A DNA stretch of 64,000 bases from Syncephalis fuscata (lineage: Eukaryota; Zoopagomycota; Zoopagomycetes; Zoopagales; Piptocephalidaceae). A model generated the notes under the pieces. That model made no database searches. It was not told the DNA's origin and saw only the letters and a program-made list of their open reading frames with translations. The stretch lies in NCBI GenBank assembly GCA_025786725.1, contig JAHLTZ010000024.1, positions 1 to 64,000 on the forward strand, read 5' to 3'. Of this stretch, positions 37,952 to 48,928 are shown in pieces. Both the position numbers and the translations under genes were made by a program. Position 1 is the stretch's first letter. The number at the start of each line of letters is the position of its first letter.

Positions 37952-39685
37952 TAGAACGTATAATGCTGCTTTAGGTATAGTGTTGGTACTTGCTTTTGCT
38001 CAGAAGCTATATTGCCCCAATTTCTTATCGTCGTTATCGTCCGGCTACGGGTCTACTGGCAAAACGGTCTAATTAAGCCATCAATGACGCAATTTTGTGT
38101 TGGTTTCAGATCTTATCAATTGCCCACTTTACGATTGTTATCGAACGATAGTTATGTTTATTTTATTAGTATAGAAATATAAACAATAAACAAATATATT
38201 AATTATGCACATTGTCATATTATTTGTACAGTTAGTTATAAAAGTATAACAAGTTGCATTTGTCATACTACAAAACAGGTAAATTCAGGTGTGCGGAAAA
38301 AAGCGTAAAGATGATTCCAAAGCTTTGGAATGACTAATGCAACAAACTAAATGGGTATGGAAGGCATAACAAAAAGAACAGTCTAATTGGCTGGATTAGC
38401 TTGGATCCTGATAACAACCAGCACCGTGCACTTAATAACGCACAGTGAGTATGGATATGTCCAGAACAAATCAATTATTTATGACTATTTGCCGATGTAG
38501 CTGTGGTTAGTATGAGCGAATATCAGTATCTATCCATTAGGCTTTATCAACTGAATTATGCAACGTGAATGCTTTTCACCAGTTTCGATTTTTTGCCACA
38601 TAAAATGACTTTGCCACTTTCCCCGAACCAAGCATTGCGTTTTTGTCTTTTCATACCATTGCCTATTGCTCAGTACACTTTTTACTTGTTAGACTTTAGT
38701 AATCACAAGATTGCTGCTAATTACTGTTTTGCATACCTAAGCTAAGTAAACGAATCTGTGTGGGCAGTACTGTTGTGCTTTTTGGCTGTGTGATTTGGTA
38801 GCATTCTTAGACACATAGTCGGCTACAACTATGTAATACTGTGGCATAATTCCAATATGCTACATAAGGTGCTTCAATACTGTATGGTTAATTAGCTATA
38901 CTGATTAGTGAATATGGGTGTTTACTATGTGCTTGCCTGTGGTAATTACATTGGTATAGTTATTTGGTTGTCGGTGCAACATGAAGGCTGTGCTTGAAGA
39001 TATTGTTGAGCCACTGCTTAATACTAATTTTAATACTTGGTATTTGATACTTGATATTTGATATTTTGATGGTACAGATAGAGTGTTGCTTAGGCAGCTG
39101 CTGTTAGTTTTATGCTGTATATATGTGCTAAAGATTGTATATAAATGACGTAAACAGTAGCCTTTATAATTAAGCAGCTATGAAGTAGCAGTGGTAATAG
39201 CCTATTCTGCATATTTATGAAGCTGTTAGGAGAAACAATGTTGATTTAGTACGACCGCCGGTCCAACGCTATTGCGGTTTTTATATTTATGCAGAGTAAC
39301 TATTCCAAATTGCTTGTCTTGGCGTAGTTATGCAGCAGGCATCATTGCCATAATTAATTTACATATATCGTTTACTTATACCACTTTTAATAGATTATAT
39401 TCAAGAACTGTTTATATTTTGCAAGATTAGGATTGTAATACACAATTTAGCACTTGGTTTGTAGTAGCATATTTTTATTATTTATGTATTCTTTTTTATT
39501 TGCTAAATAAAAGTAGCTTTTTATTTTCACAAATAGTATCATAGCACAACTAGCTTTAATATAATTACATTTACATTGTTTAATAACATTTGTGCAATTA
39601 AACTACAAATTTGTTCTATTGGATATGGAACTAAGTGGTGAATTTTAATAATGGCCAAACTATTGAATTATATTGTAATTTAAAG

Positions 39686-40529
39686 GTCAAATGACTTTTA
39701 TTTTTAATGCGTTTATTCATTTACTGTTAATCTGTTCTATGATGTACCAACATGTTGGGTAGATTGACTTTTATTATTTCACACTCCATTTATTAATAAA
39801 TTAAGCTCACGTCTTTATAAATATTGGCTGACAGAATTCACATCTCACAATCTACGTCACTACATTTTCTTTCTTTTTCTTCACACTTGATAGTATACAT
39901 CCATTGCATATACTTGTACACTCCATATATGATATATAGATAGTACCAGTATTTGATTGACTAATAGTCAAGTACAAACACCTTCTACACTATGTACTTG
40001 CATTACTTTTTTATAATCTGACCTTCATTACTCCGATCATTGGTATTGGCAGCTTTATTGACACGGTAAGTGCATTTCTGGCTTGTTTTATGCTATGCTG
40101 CATATATACTGTGAAACATCGTTGTATGTTTTGCTTATACTATTGATCGCAATTATAACTCGTCTGGCAATAACTCTGCAATCCCAGCAATGATTGTACG
40201 ATCTGCTACTGTCGAGATTGCAAAAACTGTTGTTAGTACAATCTGCAGTGGCGATTAGCAAAAAAAAAGAGTATGTAATGATCTTGGTAACCTATAGTCA
40301 TCACAGTCATTGTGTATTGCTACTGTTGTATGTGCAAAGTTGTCAGCATGACGGTAGTGCTGGCTATGCATTGGTAGATTTCTAGTGATAGAATGATATA
40401 GGTAAATAAAGGATATATACATACTGGATAATAAATATACAATAATGCGTATTTTAGTCACAAATGCCATTGACTGCTCAGTTTCATGTTTAATACAATA
40501 AATGTTAGTTTAAATGTAGTCATTTGACC
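39686..40529 (-). mobile_element. GGTCAAATGACT element, mirror of copy 1
   Basis: Mirror of 24583-25426, with AGTCATTTGACC near 40518-40529 and GGTCAAATGACT near 39686-39697. A homopolymer differs in length by two bases near 40259-40268, and sequence near 24840/40264 is the only obvious indel. Confidence 0.65.
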
Positions 40530-40781
40530 ACCAAATTGCAATATAATTAAACGATTTGATCATTAACATTTAGCACCATCCGACCATCTTCAATAGAACA
40601 AATATGTAGTTTATTTACATGAATGCTGTTAATTTCAGTCATTTGGCTCTTAAATAATAGCATTTTTAATAAACTGCTTAATATTAGTGCAATAGACTTA
40701 ACACAAATAATATAATCAAATAAAGCATTGATATTGCTATTGACATGGTTAGCGCGGGTGTAGCTATATAGAATGTAAGTG

Positions 40782-43700
40782 TTTGTAATATGATAACCAT
40801 ATGCTACAATTTAGGTAGCTGAATGACATGCAAAAGCTACTGAATATTGTATTGCATTACTATGGTAATAGTGCTATCTATTTAAAGTATGCTAAATAGT
40901 AAATTGTTTATAAAAAAGTGGCCGTATTGCTAATACCTGTAATCAAGACAGATATGGTATGATGACAGGAATCAACATTGCGATATAAACAGCACACTAA
41001 GCAGTCAATATATATATACATACACATTCAACAATACACGAAAGTAGCGCCAGTGGCAATGTCCATTAGCGAATACAAGCATGGTAGCTGCTGTTCGCTA
41101 TAGCTGTAGAGTTGTCGGCAGCATTAGCTTATATATGTGGCAATCAATGCCGATACATGTCAGTAAGATGCAGATATTTAAGCAATATACAGCAATATAC
41201 AGTTGTTGATGCGTATGTTAGTGCGCACTTGGCACCAACGACTGATACTATTACTATAGCTATGCAATAGCTAGCAGTATCGTTGCTGTTGATTGTAGTC
41301 AAGATACGTGCAGTGTTGTAATGTATGGTGGTGTGCTACCAATGCTAGTAATAAGTTGTTTATGACATTAGCAACACTAGCTGGGCAACATAAACAAGTG
41401 ATGGCTAACTAATTGGTACACTTTTCGATTTGTGTGTTTTTGAGCATTTTTGGCAAATCTGGTAATGGTCCCCCGTTACAGCTTTTTCAATAAATCGGGT
41501 ATTTTTCACCAGTGTCTAACTCCACCAATAATGCAGCTGGCAATGTGTAATAACATCCGCTATGACTGCATAGGCTTGGAGCATTGACACATAGACATTA
41601 CGCAGATTTGAAGCATTTGGGAATGTGCTAGAAACTAGAATGTAATTTAAATGTTATTTTTGTGTGATAATATTTCTATTTATATCGCTAGAACATTCCC
41701 AAATGCTTCAAATCTGCGTAATGTCTATGTGTCAATGCTCCAAGCCTATGCAGTCATAGCGGATGTTATTACACATTGCCAGCTGCATTATTGGTGGAGT
41801 TAGACACTGGTGAAAAATACCCGATTTATTGAAAAAGCTGTAACGGGGGACCATTACCAGATTTGCCAAAAATGCTCAAAAACACACAAATCAAAAAGTG
41901 TACCAATTAGTTGGCTATTTAATAAATAGTTAATTACACATTGCCAGCATCGATCCACATAGCCATAACTGGCCGCTAATGGCTGCTGCCAATTTGCTAA
42001 CTATATTGGTTAACAAACATTATTGTTAATAACTATTAGCTAACAAGCACACTAATAGCTATATTACAGATAGTTACAGCATGTACAATAGCACAATGAT
42101 ATGCACCGATAAACTGCTGGCTACATACGTTATGGACTGCGCGGCATTGGTGTGTATTGACTGCCTTATTTGTATTTATGGTGAGTGTATTGAACATTGC
42201 CAACGCAATTAGTAGGCCGTGTAGCCATGTAGCATGCTCACCGCCTATCATACATCTATTGGAAATCATTAATGACATACTGGTAATGCCAATGAGTCGC
42301 GATATATCATACAGTTAGTAGCGATTGTTGTCTTTGATAATTAAAGCGAATTTATAATAATAAAATCTACTTATAATTATTTTAGTTGCACGTGTTTCGC
42401 TTGATATTAGCTATGAACATCATGTAGATATCTGTTTATTTATAGTCACGATTTCGTATTAGCACTTCACCATTAACTCACAATAGCCATGAATATTGTA
42501 GGTGTATTATTCGTTATCTTTAATATACAATGCCATCGCAAAAATGCAATATTTCTACTTTCAATGGCTATGGTCATAGCAAAATGCCATGATTTTATTT
42601 ATAATAACTTGAAATGCCGATAAAGCACTAGTTTACAGATCAAACGTAAATTACTGTGTTAATGCTATGGCAGTATGTAGCAGTATTAAAAAATGATTCT
42701 AGTGCAATTAGATTGTAGATTTTAATATCGATTAAATTTAAGAGCGGTGTTGATGCTTTGGTTATACACAGTGTTATGTAAATGAAGCAAACTGTATGAT
42801 ATTTGCACAAGCATACTTATAACATATATGTAGCTATTGGTAAACTAAAGTGAGATTGTGCTGGGTATTGCTGCAATGGCTATGCTGATAGGCTAATAAA
42901 TGTGCATAAATAGCAATTTACGTAAATATCATCAACATAAACATAATCAAAATTTACGATTTTAAAATTTATAATATTAAAAACGAGACTTGGTCTAAAG
43001 TAAATCCAAAGCATTATACAGTACTAAAACATGCATAATACCGGGTTAATCTGCATAAAACCGATTTATAGTGGCAGTCTATGACATAGATATACATATA
43101 ATTTAGATTTTTGTTAACAAATATTTACGCAAACTGCATTTTTGACCAACATTTGTTGCAAAAATCGTTGTTCTATAAGTCATACCAAATGATGCAGCTA
43201 AGCACGAAGAATTTGAATCCGTCAATCGTTTTGCTATCTTTTAAGTATGTAGGCTGTGGATGGCATAAAACCGCTATTTATGCACATTTATTAGCCTATC
43301 AGCATAGCCATTGCAGCAATACCCAGCACAATCTCACTTTAGTTTACCAATAGCTACATATATGTCATAAGTATGCCTGTGCAAATATCATACAGTTTGC
43401 TTCATTTACATAACACTGTGTATAACCAAAGCATCAACACCGCTCTTAAATTTAATCGATATTAAAATCTACAATCTAATAGCACTACAATCATTTTTTA
43501 ATACTGCTACATACTGCCATAGCATTAACACAGCAATTTACGTTTGATTTGTAAACTAGTGCTTTATCGGCATTTCAAGTTATTATAAATAAAATCATGG
43601 CATTTTGCTATGGCCGTATTGATATCATTTTAACATTATAATCATATTAATATAATAGTGTGGCTAAATAATAATGCCACATGTAATTGGCCACAAGAAG

Positions 43701-44131
43701 AAGACATACCAGATATCAGTGCTAACTACTAACAAACAAATAGCTATTACAAGCATATAAAAATAAATATTTGTTAGTTGTGAATGCCTGAGCAGCTATA
43801 TAAACTGATACGCTGCTTTAATGATAAAGCACTGCAAAGTATTCAAGCTCTATTACCGGCTGTTTATTATAAAATAATAGCTTTATTTAATGTCGATAAA
43901 GATGATAAGTCTATGCTCTGCTCTATTTCTTTTTAGTTCCATGCAAGTTAGTCCATTATAGTTAAAACATAATGATTAATGATCAATAAGTTTACAATCA
44001 AATTAATATTAACCAACCAACACTTTACGTTTTGAGCGTTAAAGCGAGTATTAGTAAACATTAAAGGCTGTCGTTTACAAGATAAAGTCAAGATGATATG
44101 TTGTTTAATTATCTACACTACGATTTCTAAA
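40782..44131. mobile_element. Foldback element C: hybrid of a B arm and an A arm around the shared core
   Basis: Left part 40782-41406 is a B-type arm, directly repeating 22578-23204. The centre 41407-41912 is the shared core. The right part 41913-44131 is an A-type arm, matching 7857-10060 in order, including its own nested inverted repeat (about 42570-42915 and 43280-43610). The A-type arm shows scattered substitutions and indels relative to element A (for example CAACGCAATT context with ATTGCC for CTGCC near 42197), so it is an older copy than the A arms are to each other. Similarity to A stops near 44131 in ATCTACACTA. No transposase is seen. Confidence 0.85.
41407..41912. repeat. Shared foldback core, copy in element C
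   Basis: About 506 bp, same ends and inner stem (GAAGCATTTGGGAATGT) as the cores in A and B. The loop (41626-41692) is slightly longer than in B. It is flanked by different arms on the two sides. Confidence 0.8.
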
Positions 44132-44644
44132 ATAATTAGTTTAAAAACATGTCACTGTTAATATGCCGTTTAATAATACCCTATTCACTCTTAGCTATAA
44201 AATAGCTGTAATGATTCACAATCTAATAAATAATGGTTTACTCTTGTTTCATCTAACATTCTTATAAGCTTTCCTTTTATTTCTAATAGATTGAAAGTCT
44301 CAATCATTTTTAGTATTTATATTCATTCATTTTTACTGATTCATCATTTAATCAAATGGCACATTTATTAAAACTGTTTTAAATTATTTTACATGCATTT
44401 TACTACTATACTGTTTACATCCTGCATTTCTATTGAAATGTTTAGCGATAGAGGTTATCAAACATGAAAAATTGACATTATGATGCTGCTCATCAGCCGT
44501 AACTTACCTTGTACTAAAGATTAAAACCCACCGCAAAACAATAATAATTATGATAAATGAATTAAGAAAGACAGAAAGACAATTGCAGTAATATTCTCAT
44601 CCAAGCAGACCAACAGCTCTTTATAATTAATACACAACGTTTAA
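44132..44644. other. Unassigned AT-rich DNA after element C
   Basis: About 500 bp without ORFs or repeats that I can relate to other parts of the window. Confidence 0.35.
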
Positions 44645-44878
44645 GTAAGCAATAAACCCCGATATAGACTGTATACTGAAGTGGACTCTGTCCAATAGTA
44701 TCTATATATTTTGTTATGCAGCATCATTATATTTTATTTTGTTTTCAATATAAATTCAAATTTATCGCTAATTATACCGCTGATCGGCTATTGATAATGC
44801 ATAGCCAATCACTAGACTAAATTGCTAGATCTATTCTAGTTAATATTGAAATGTACTCCTATCATTTAGCATTATATT
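44645..44878 (+). pseudogene. Duplicated 3' end of the unknown membrane-protein gene
   Basis: Matches 34268-34500 in the same orientation with only a few base changes. It contains the last ~50 nt of the coding sequence (CCCCGATATAGACTGTAT block through the stop) and ~180 bp of downstream sequence. The 5' part of the gene is absent, so this is a non-functional fragment. At about 44878 the match is interrupted by ~230 bp of unrelated DNA and resumes at about 45105. Confidence 0.85.
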
Positions 44879-45104
44879 GTAAATTCACGTGCAGCGTTGA
44901 GAATTAATATCAACACTGGATAAATCGCTAAGACAAATAAGATAGTAGTAAAAATTAGGACAGATAATATACGGTTGTTTTATTAATACAAAAGCTAAGA
45001 ATAATTATACTGGCTTGGTTAAAACTACGACGCGCATTTTTAGTAATTATCGACGTACCCATGTATGTCGATCATTAACCAATAAAATAATTTGTGTTAC
45101 AATA

Positions 45105-45215
45105 GATTTGCAATGTTAAAGCAAACAGTGCACTGCTAAAACGTCTAAAAAATAAGCTATCTAAATAAAACAAATACTTCTATTTATAAACAGCTGTTGT
45201 TTTGCAATATGAATA
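45105..45215 (+). repeat. Continuation of the duplicated 3' flank
   Basis: Similar to 34503-34610 (GATTTGCAATGTTAAAGCAAA, then AACAGCTGTTGTTTT blocks) but clearly more diverged than 44645-44878. The two blocks suggest an old duplication in which the first part was later homogenised, or two separate events. Confidence 0.65.
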
Positions 45216-46633
45216 TTAAATAGACTGGTGATAATTAATGTAGAGTAATAGGATCAACGGCTAATTTGTTTTACTAAACATTTGACCTTATAGATACACA
45301 AAATACATTGTCTAGCTATTTATAGCAACAGAACAAAGAGCTTTTACAATTCACGTAAAGCCTAAAATATATGTAGATTGTAGAAATAATAATAATAATA
45401 ATAATGATATTCATAGTGGTATAGGTATGATTCATAATTACAACAGTTTACTATACAGGATTAAATAGAAACAGGTATAATATTATGCATATTAGAATAC
45501 AGGCAGTCGTATCCATTACAATATCATTATTAACATAATGGACTAGTTTTATACTGATTAAAGCGAATATATTATTTATTAAACTAGACAATATACTTTA
45601 TAAAGTAGCAAGTTCCATCATTATGTGTACTTTTAATTCATCGCCAAGAGGTAACAGTAAGGCACTCATGGGACAGATCCATGATATGGCCATTCACACT
45701 TAGATATTCTCTACTATCAGTGTGGAGTGCTAATAGAACATGACATGCTCCTTGTATACCATGTGGTATCTACATACAACATACACGCACACATGTATGA
45801 TAGAAGTGGAATACAGATGCTCGGGCACGCCACGCGATACTTTGCGATGTGCACGCCCTTATCAAGTATACAAATAGAGAGCAATGTCCTTGATTGCCGT
45901 GTGCCTTGTTCTCGTTACTAAGCACACAGCCATTCCTTCACGTATTTGTTCTTACTAGTGGCCATTCTCCATTCCGTGTTTCATTCTCATACTGCCGAGT
46001 ACTTAACGAGTAAATAGCCGTTGAAACCAACTTACTTTCTCTATTTGCAGTGGTAAGATATTTTATGCGAGCGGTCCTGACTTTTCAGTTTATTAAGAAA
46101 GCTCACATTCTCCGACAACAACTTCTCCGCTTTTTATTACTCTCAACTTGCTTGCTCAGTTAGATATTTTATCACAGCCGTTGACATTCCATAGGATATA
46201 CTTTGGATTCCACTAAACTCGACTTGCTTTGCTAAACCGCTTTTGCACATGCACCTTTAGATTGACGGCAATCTAGCATTAGTACAGATTACTCGCCATT
46301 GACCTATATATCTATTTATCCATCTATTGGTATTGTTGGTATTAGTATTAATATTATTGGTAACAATAACAGCAAGAATATATTGGCGGCGTTTTTATAT
46401 AGTTATTATTGCCAGCGTGTAACCTTTTCGACGTTCGTTTCTCCATTGTCTTTTCCTATTCACTCCTTTATTCTTCATTTTTTAACATTATACTGTGCGC
46501 ATTCTTATTAACTACTGCGTAGCTTTCATCATTTTATTTGGACGTTTTTTGAACGTGTTCGCCGTATCGTCTATTCGTTATACTGGTGCATGCCGTGTGG
46601 CCTATTTATCTATCTATAGTTTAAATTGAAGCT
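45216..46633. other. Intergenic upstream of the TBC gene
   Basis: About 1.4 kb without a supported gene. An AAT tandem repeat lies at about 45386-45405. The 3' part is T/C-rich and likely contains the TBC promoter and leader. ORFs at 45727 and 46299 have no recognisable features. Confidence 0.4.
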
Positions 46634-48928
46634 ATGTCGGTCATTACTGCCACTGCAGCCAACACCACTGCTGCTGCCTCTGCCGTTGCAGCCGCCTCGG
46701 CTCCGGGAGCACCAACCACACTTGTGGATGTCATGACCGGAGATGGCAGTGCTTTGCCCTCACTACGTTTAGATAACACGGATGGGTCGGATAGAAACAC
46801 AGAGTCGACACCAGTAGTTACCGTAGTAAAAGATATAGTTTACGGGGAAGACTCGGACGACGACAGTCTTCCTATAACGCCCGATCCAGGCGATACAAGT
46901 GCCGAATTCGATGCGCATTTACAGCTGCCCAATGCGTCGACAACGTCGCTATCACTGGATGCGGAGACCGATTCGATTTGCTCGGCCAACGATCAGAGTG
47001 GCAAACGTCGTCGTCGTGCAGCTAATCCACCGCCACGTCCATCGGTCGAATTGTCGAGCACGGGCGAGTATGTGGCCACTGGCAAAGCAGGGACCGGAAT
47101 CCGCAGATCCTTTTTGGACTTGCCGCACAATGTTGGATCACATATCGCTAGTTTAATGCCACGCCCCATGCTAACACGATCACGAAGCGAGGGGGCTGGT
47201 CTATTTCGTCTTCGCAATGCTCGTTCTCAGACCGATTTACGTACGGCATATGGCCCACAGTCCAACAAGCCAGTGCGTATGCCTAGTGCAAACACTGCCA
47301 CTGGAACACAGCGTACAGGACATACGAAACGTCGTAGTAAACAGGGCTCTTCGGGCGATGGACTTGGAAGTCGCTCAAACTCGCAACGTAACGGCCAAGA
47401 TGAAGATCCATCTCAGGTAGAAAGGGATCAATACGGTTTTCGTAAAGGAAATCAATATCTATCATTGGAAGATATCCATCGATTTGAAAATGACTATGAG
47501 CAAACAGTACAGAGACGACGAGAAAAGTGGGCAAACCTATTAAAAGATTGTGAAGAAGGCCAATTGCCACCTCTGTCATCAAAGGTTAAACGATTTATAC
47601 GCAAAGGTATACCCGCTCATATTCGCGGTCAGGTAGGTGCAATCATTTCAGTATCGCCCTGGATTTAATTGTTACATCAGTGCTGGTTACATTACAGCGG
47701 TGCTGCCGATACAATGAAGCGGAACCAGGGTCGTTATCATCAGCTTGTAGCGCTATCGTCCGATCGTAAATATCGCGAATACCGTGATTTAATTGAACGA
47801 GGTAAATAGCTGTTTTATTGCAGGCACAGTCAAAGTAACACTGTGTTAGATTTACATAGAACTTTTCCTGAAAATATACAGTTTACTGCGGCTGCAACAA
47901 GGACGCCATCTAATAGTGGCGGTGCTCTGACAGCCTCTTTATCTAATGATCGTCGTGACCGACGTCCTAGTCCAGTAACATCACGATTTCGACAGCTGCC
48001 GGCCAGTTCAAGCGTGCCAGTATTACAGCAGCTACGCCGTGTATTAACGGCATTTGCTGTTCGCTGTCCCAGTGTTGGCTACTGCCAGTCACTTAACTAT
48101 GTTGCAGGTCTTTTGTTGCTATTTATGTCAGAAGAGGAGGCGTTTTGGATGCTGTGCACGGTAGTCGAACAGATTATGCCGGAGGGCATGTACGGCGTAA
48201 AGATGGAGGGTGTCACTGTTGATCAGGAAGTATTAATGCAGTTGCTCGAGGAACGCATGCCATCGATCTACTATCGAATGAATCGAGACGAGGATGAAGT
48301 TGGCGCGCCTCCAGTAACATTTGTCACTAGCCATTGGTTCCTTACACTTTTTGTAGATGTATTACCTGTGGAGGTAAGTAATCTAACGATGCTAATAGAA
48401 GTATATAATAATTATAATGTAATTATCGGTATTATTCATTAGAGCAATCTTCGTGTATGGGATTGTTTATTCCTGTAAGTAATAATTGTAATGATTAATA
48501 AGCAATAACTAACAATAGCAATAATGATAATAATGATAATAGTGAGGGCAGTGAAGTACTTTTCCGCGTTGCTTTAACGTTATTTAAAATGCACGAGCAA
48601 CAAATTTGCAATATTGATGATTCATTAGAACTGTTTCAATATCTACAAAATATGCCAAAACGTATGGTAGACTGTCACATTCTCATGGAGGTAAGTAGAA
48701 GTCACATTGACTTGTTAATCAATAATAACATGTGGTGTATGGTATGTTTAGAATTGTTTCCGTAAATATGCTAGTCTATCTCATGTCAGTGCCAAAGAAC
48801 TTGAGCGACGAAGGAAAGTGGCACGTGATATGACACGACGACGTGTATCTAATGCAACCAATGTTCCGGAAACAATTCCAAAACGAAACAATAACGGTCA
48901 TGACTTTGGTTCTTTTTTCCGTAACTAA
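46634..48928 (+). CDS. TBC-domain Rab GTPase-activating protein, GRTP1-like
   Basis: GAP for Rab GTPases in membrane traffic. A disordered Ala/Ser-rich N-terminus (about 250 residues) precedes DQYGFRKGNQYLSLEDIH, RRREKWANLLKD and VKRFIRKGIPAHIRGQ, then the TBC domain. Motifs: SGAADTMKRNQGRYHQL; arginine-finger segment LIERDLHRTFPENIQF; glutamine-finger YCQSLNYVAGLLLLFMSEEE; FWMLCTVVEQIMPEGMYG; TSHWFLTLFVDVLPVE; NLRVWDCLFLEGSEVLFRVA. Order and spacing match growth-hormone-regulated TBC protein 1. A ~45-residue Ser/Arg-rich insert sits between the R-finger and Q-finger motifs. Introns at about 47631-47678, 47803-47849, 48374-48442, 48475-48540 and 48690-48750. The stop is TAA 48926-48928. The gene appears intact. 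Confidence 0.92.

Larger units (their letters stand above)
34796..41912 (-). repeat. Right arm of the 18.7 kb palindrome
   Basis: Reverse complement of 23205-30315. The inner edge is the block TTTATAAACAGTTTATTAG at about 34798; outside it the two flanks diverge at once. The outer edge is the core of element C; beyond 41912 the sequence switches to the A-type arm instead of the B-type arm. Confidence 0.92.

Noticed and set aside
22578-44131. Starship, Polinton or helitron-type giant element
   Set aside because: No tyrosine recombinase, protein-primed polymerase, integrase or Rep/helicase sequence could be recognised in or around the structure.
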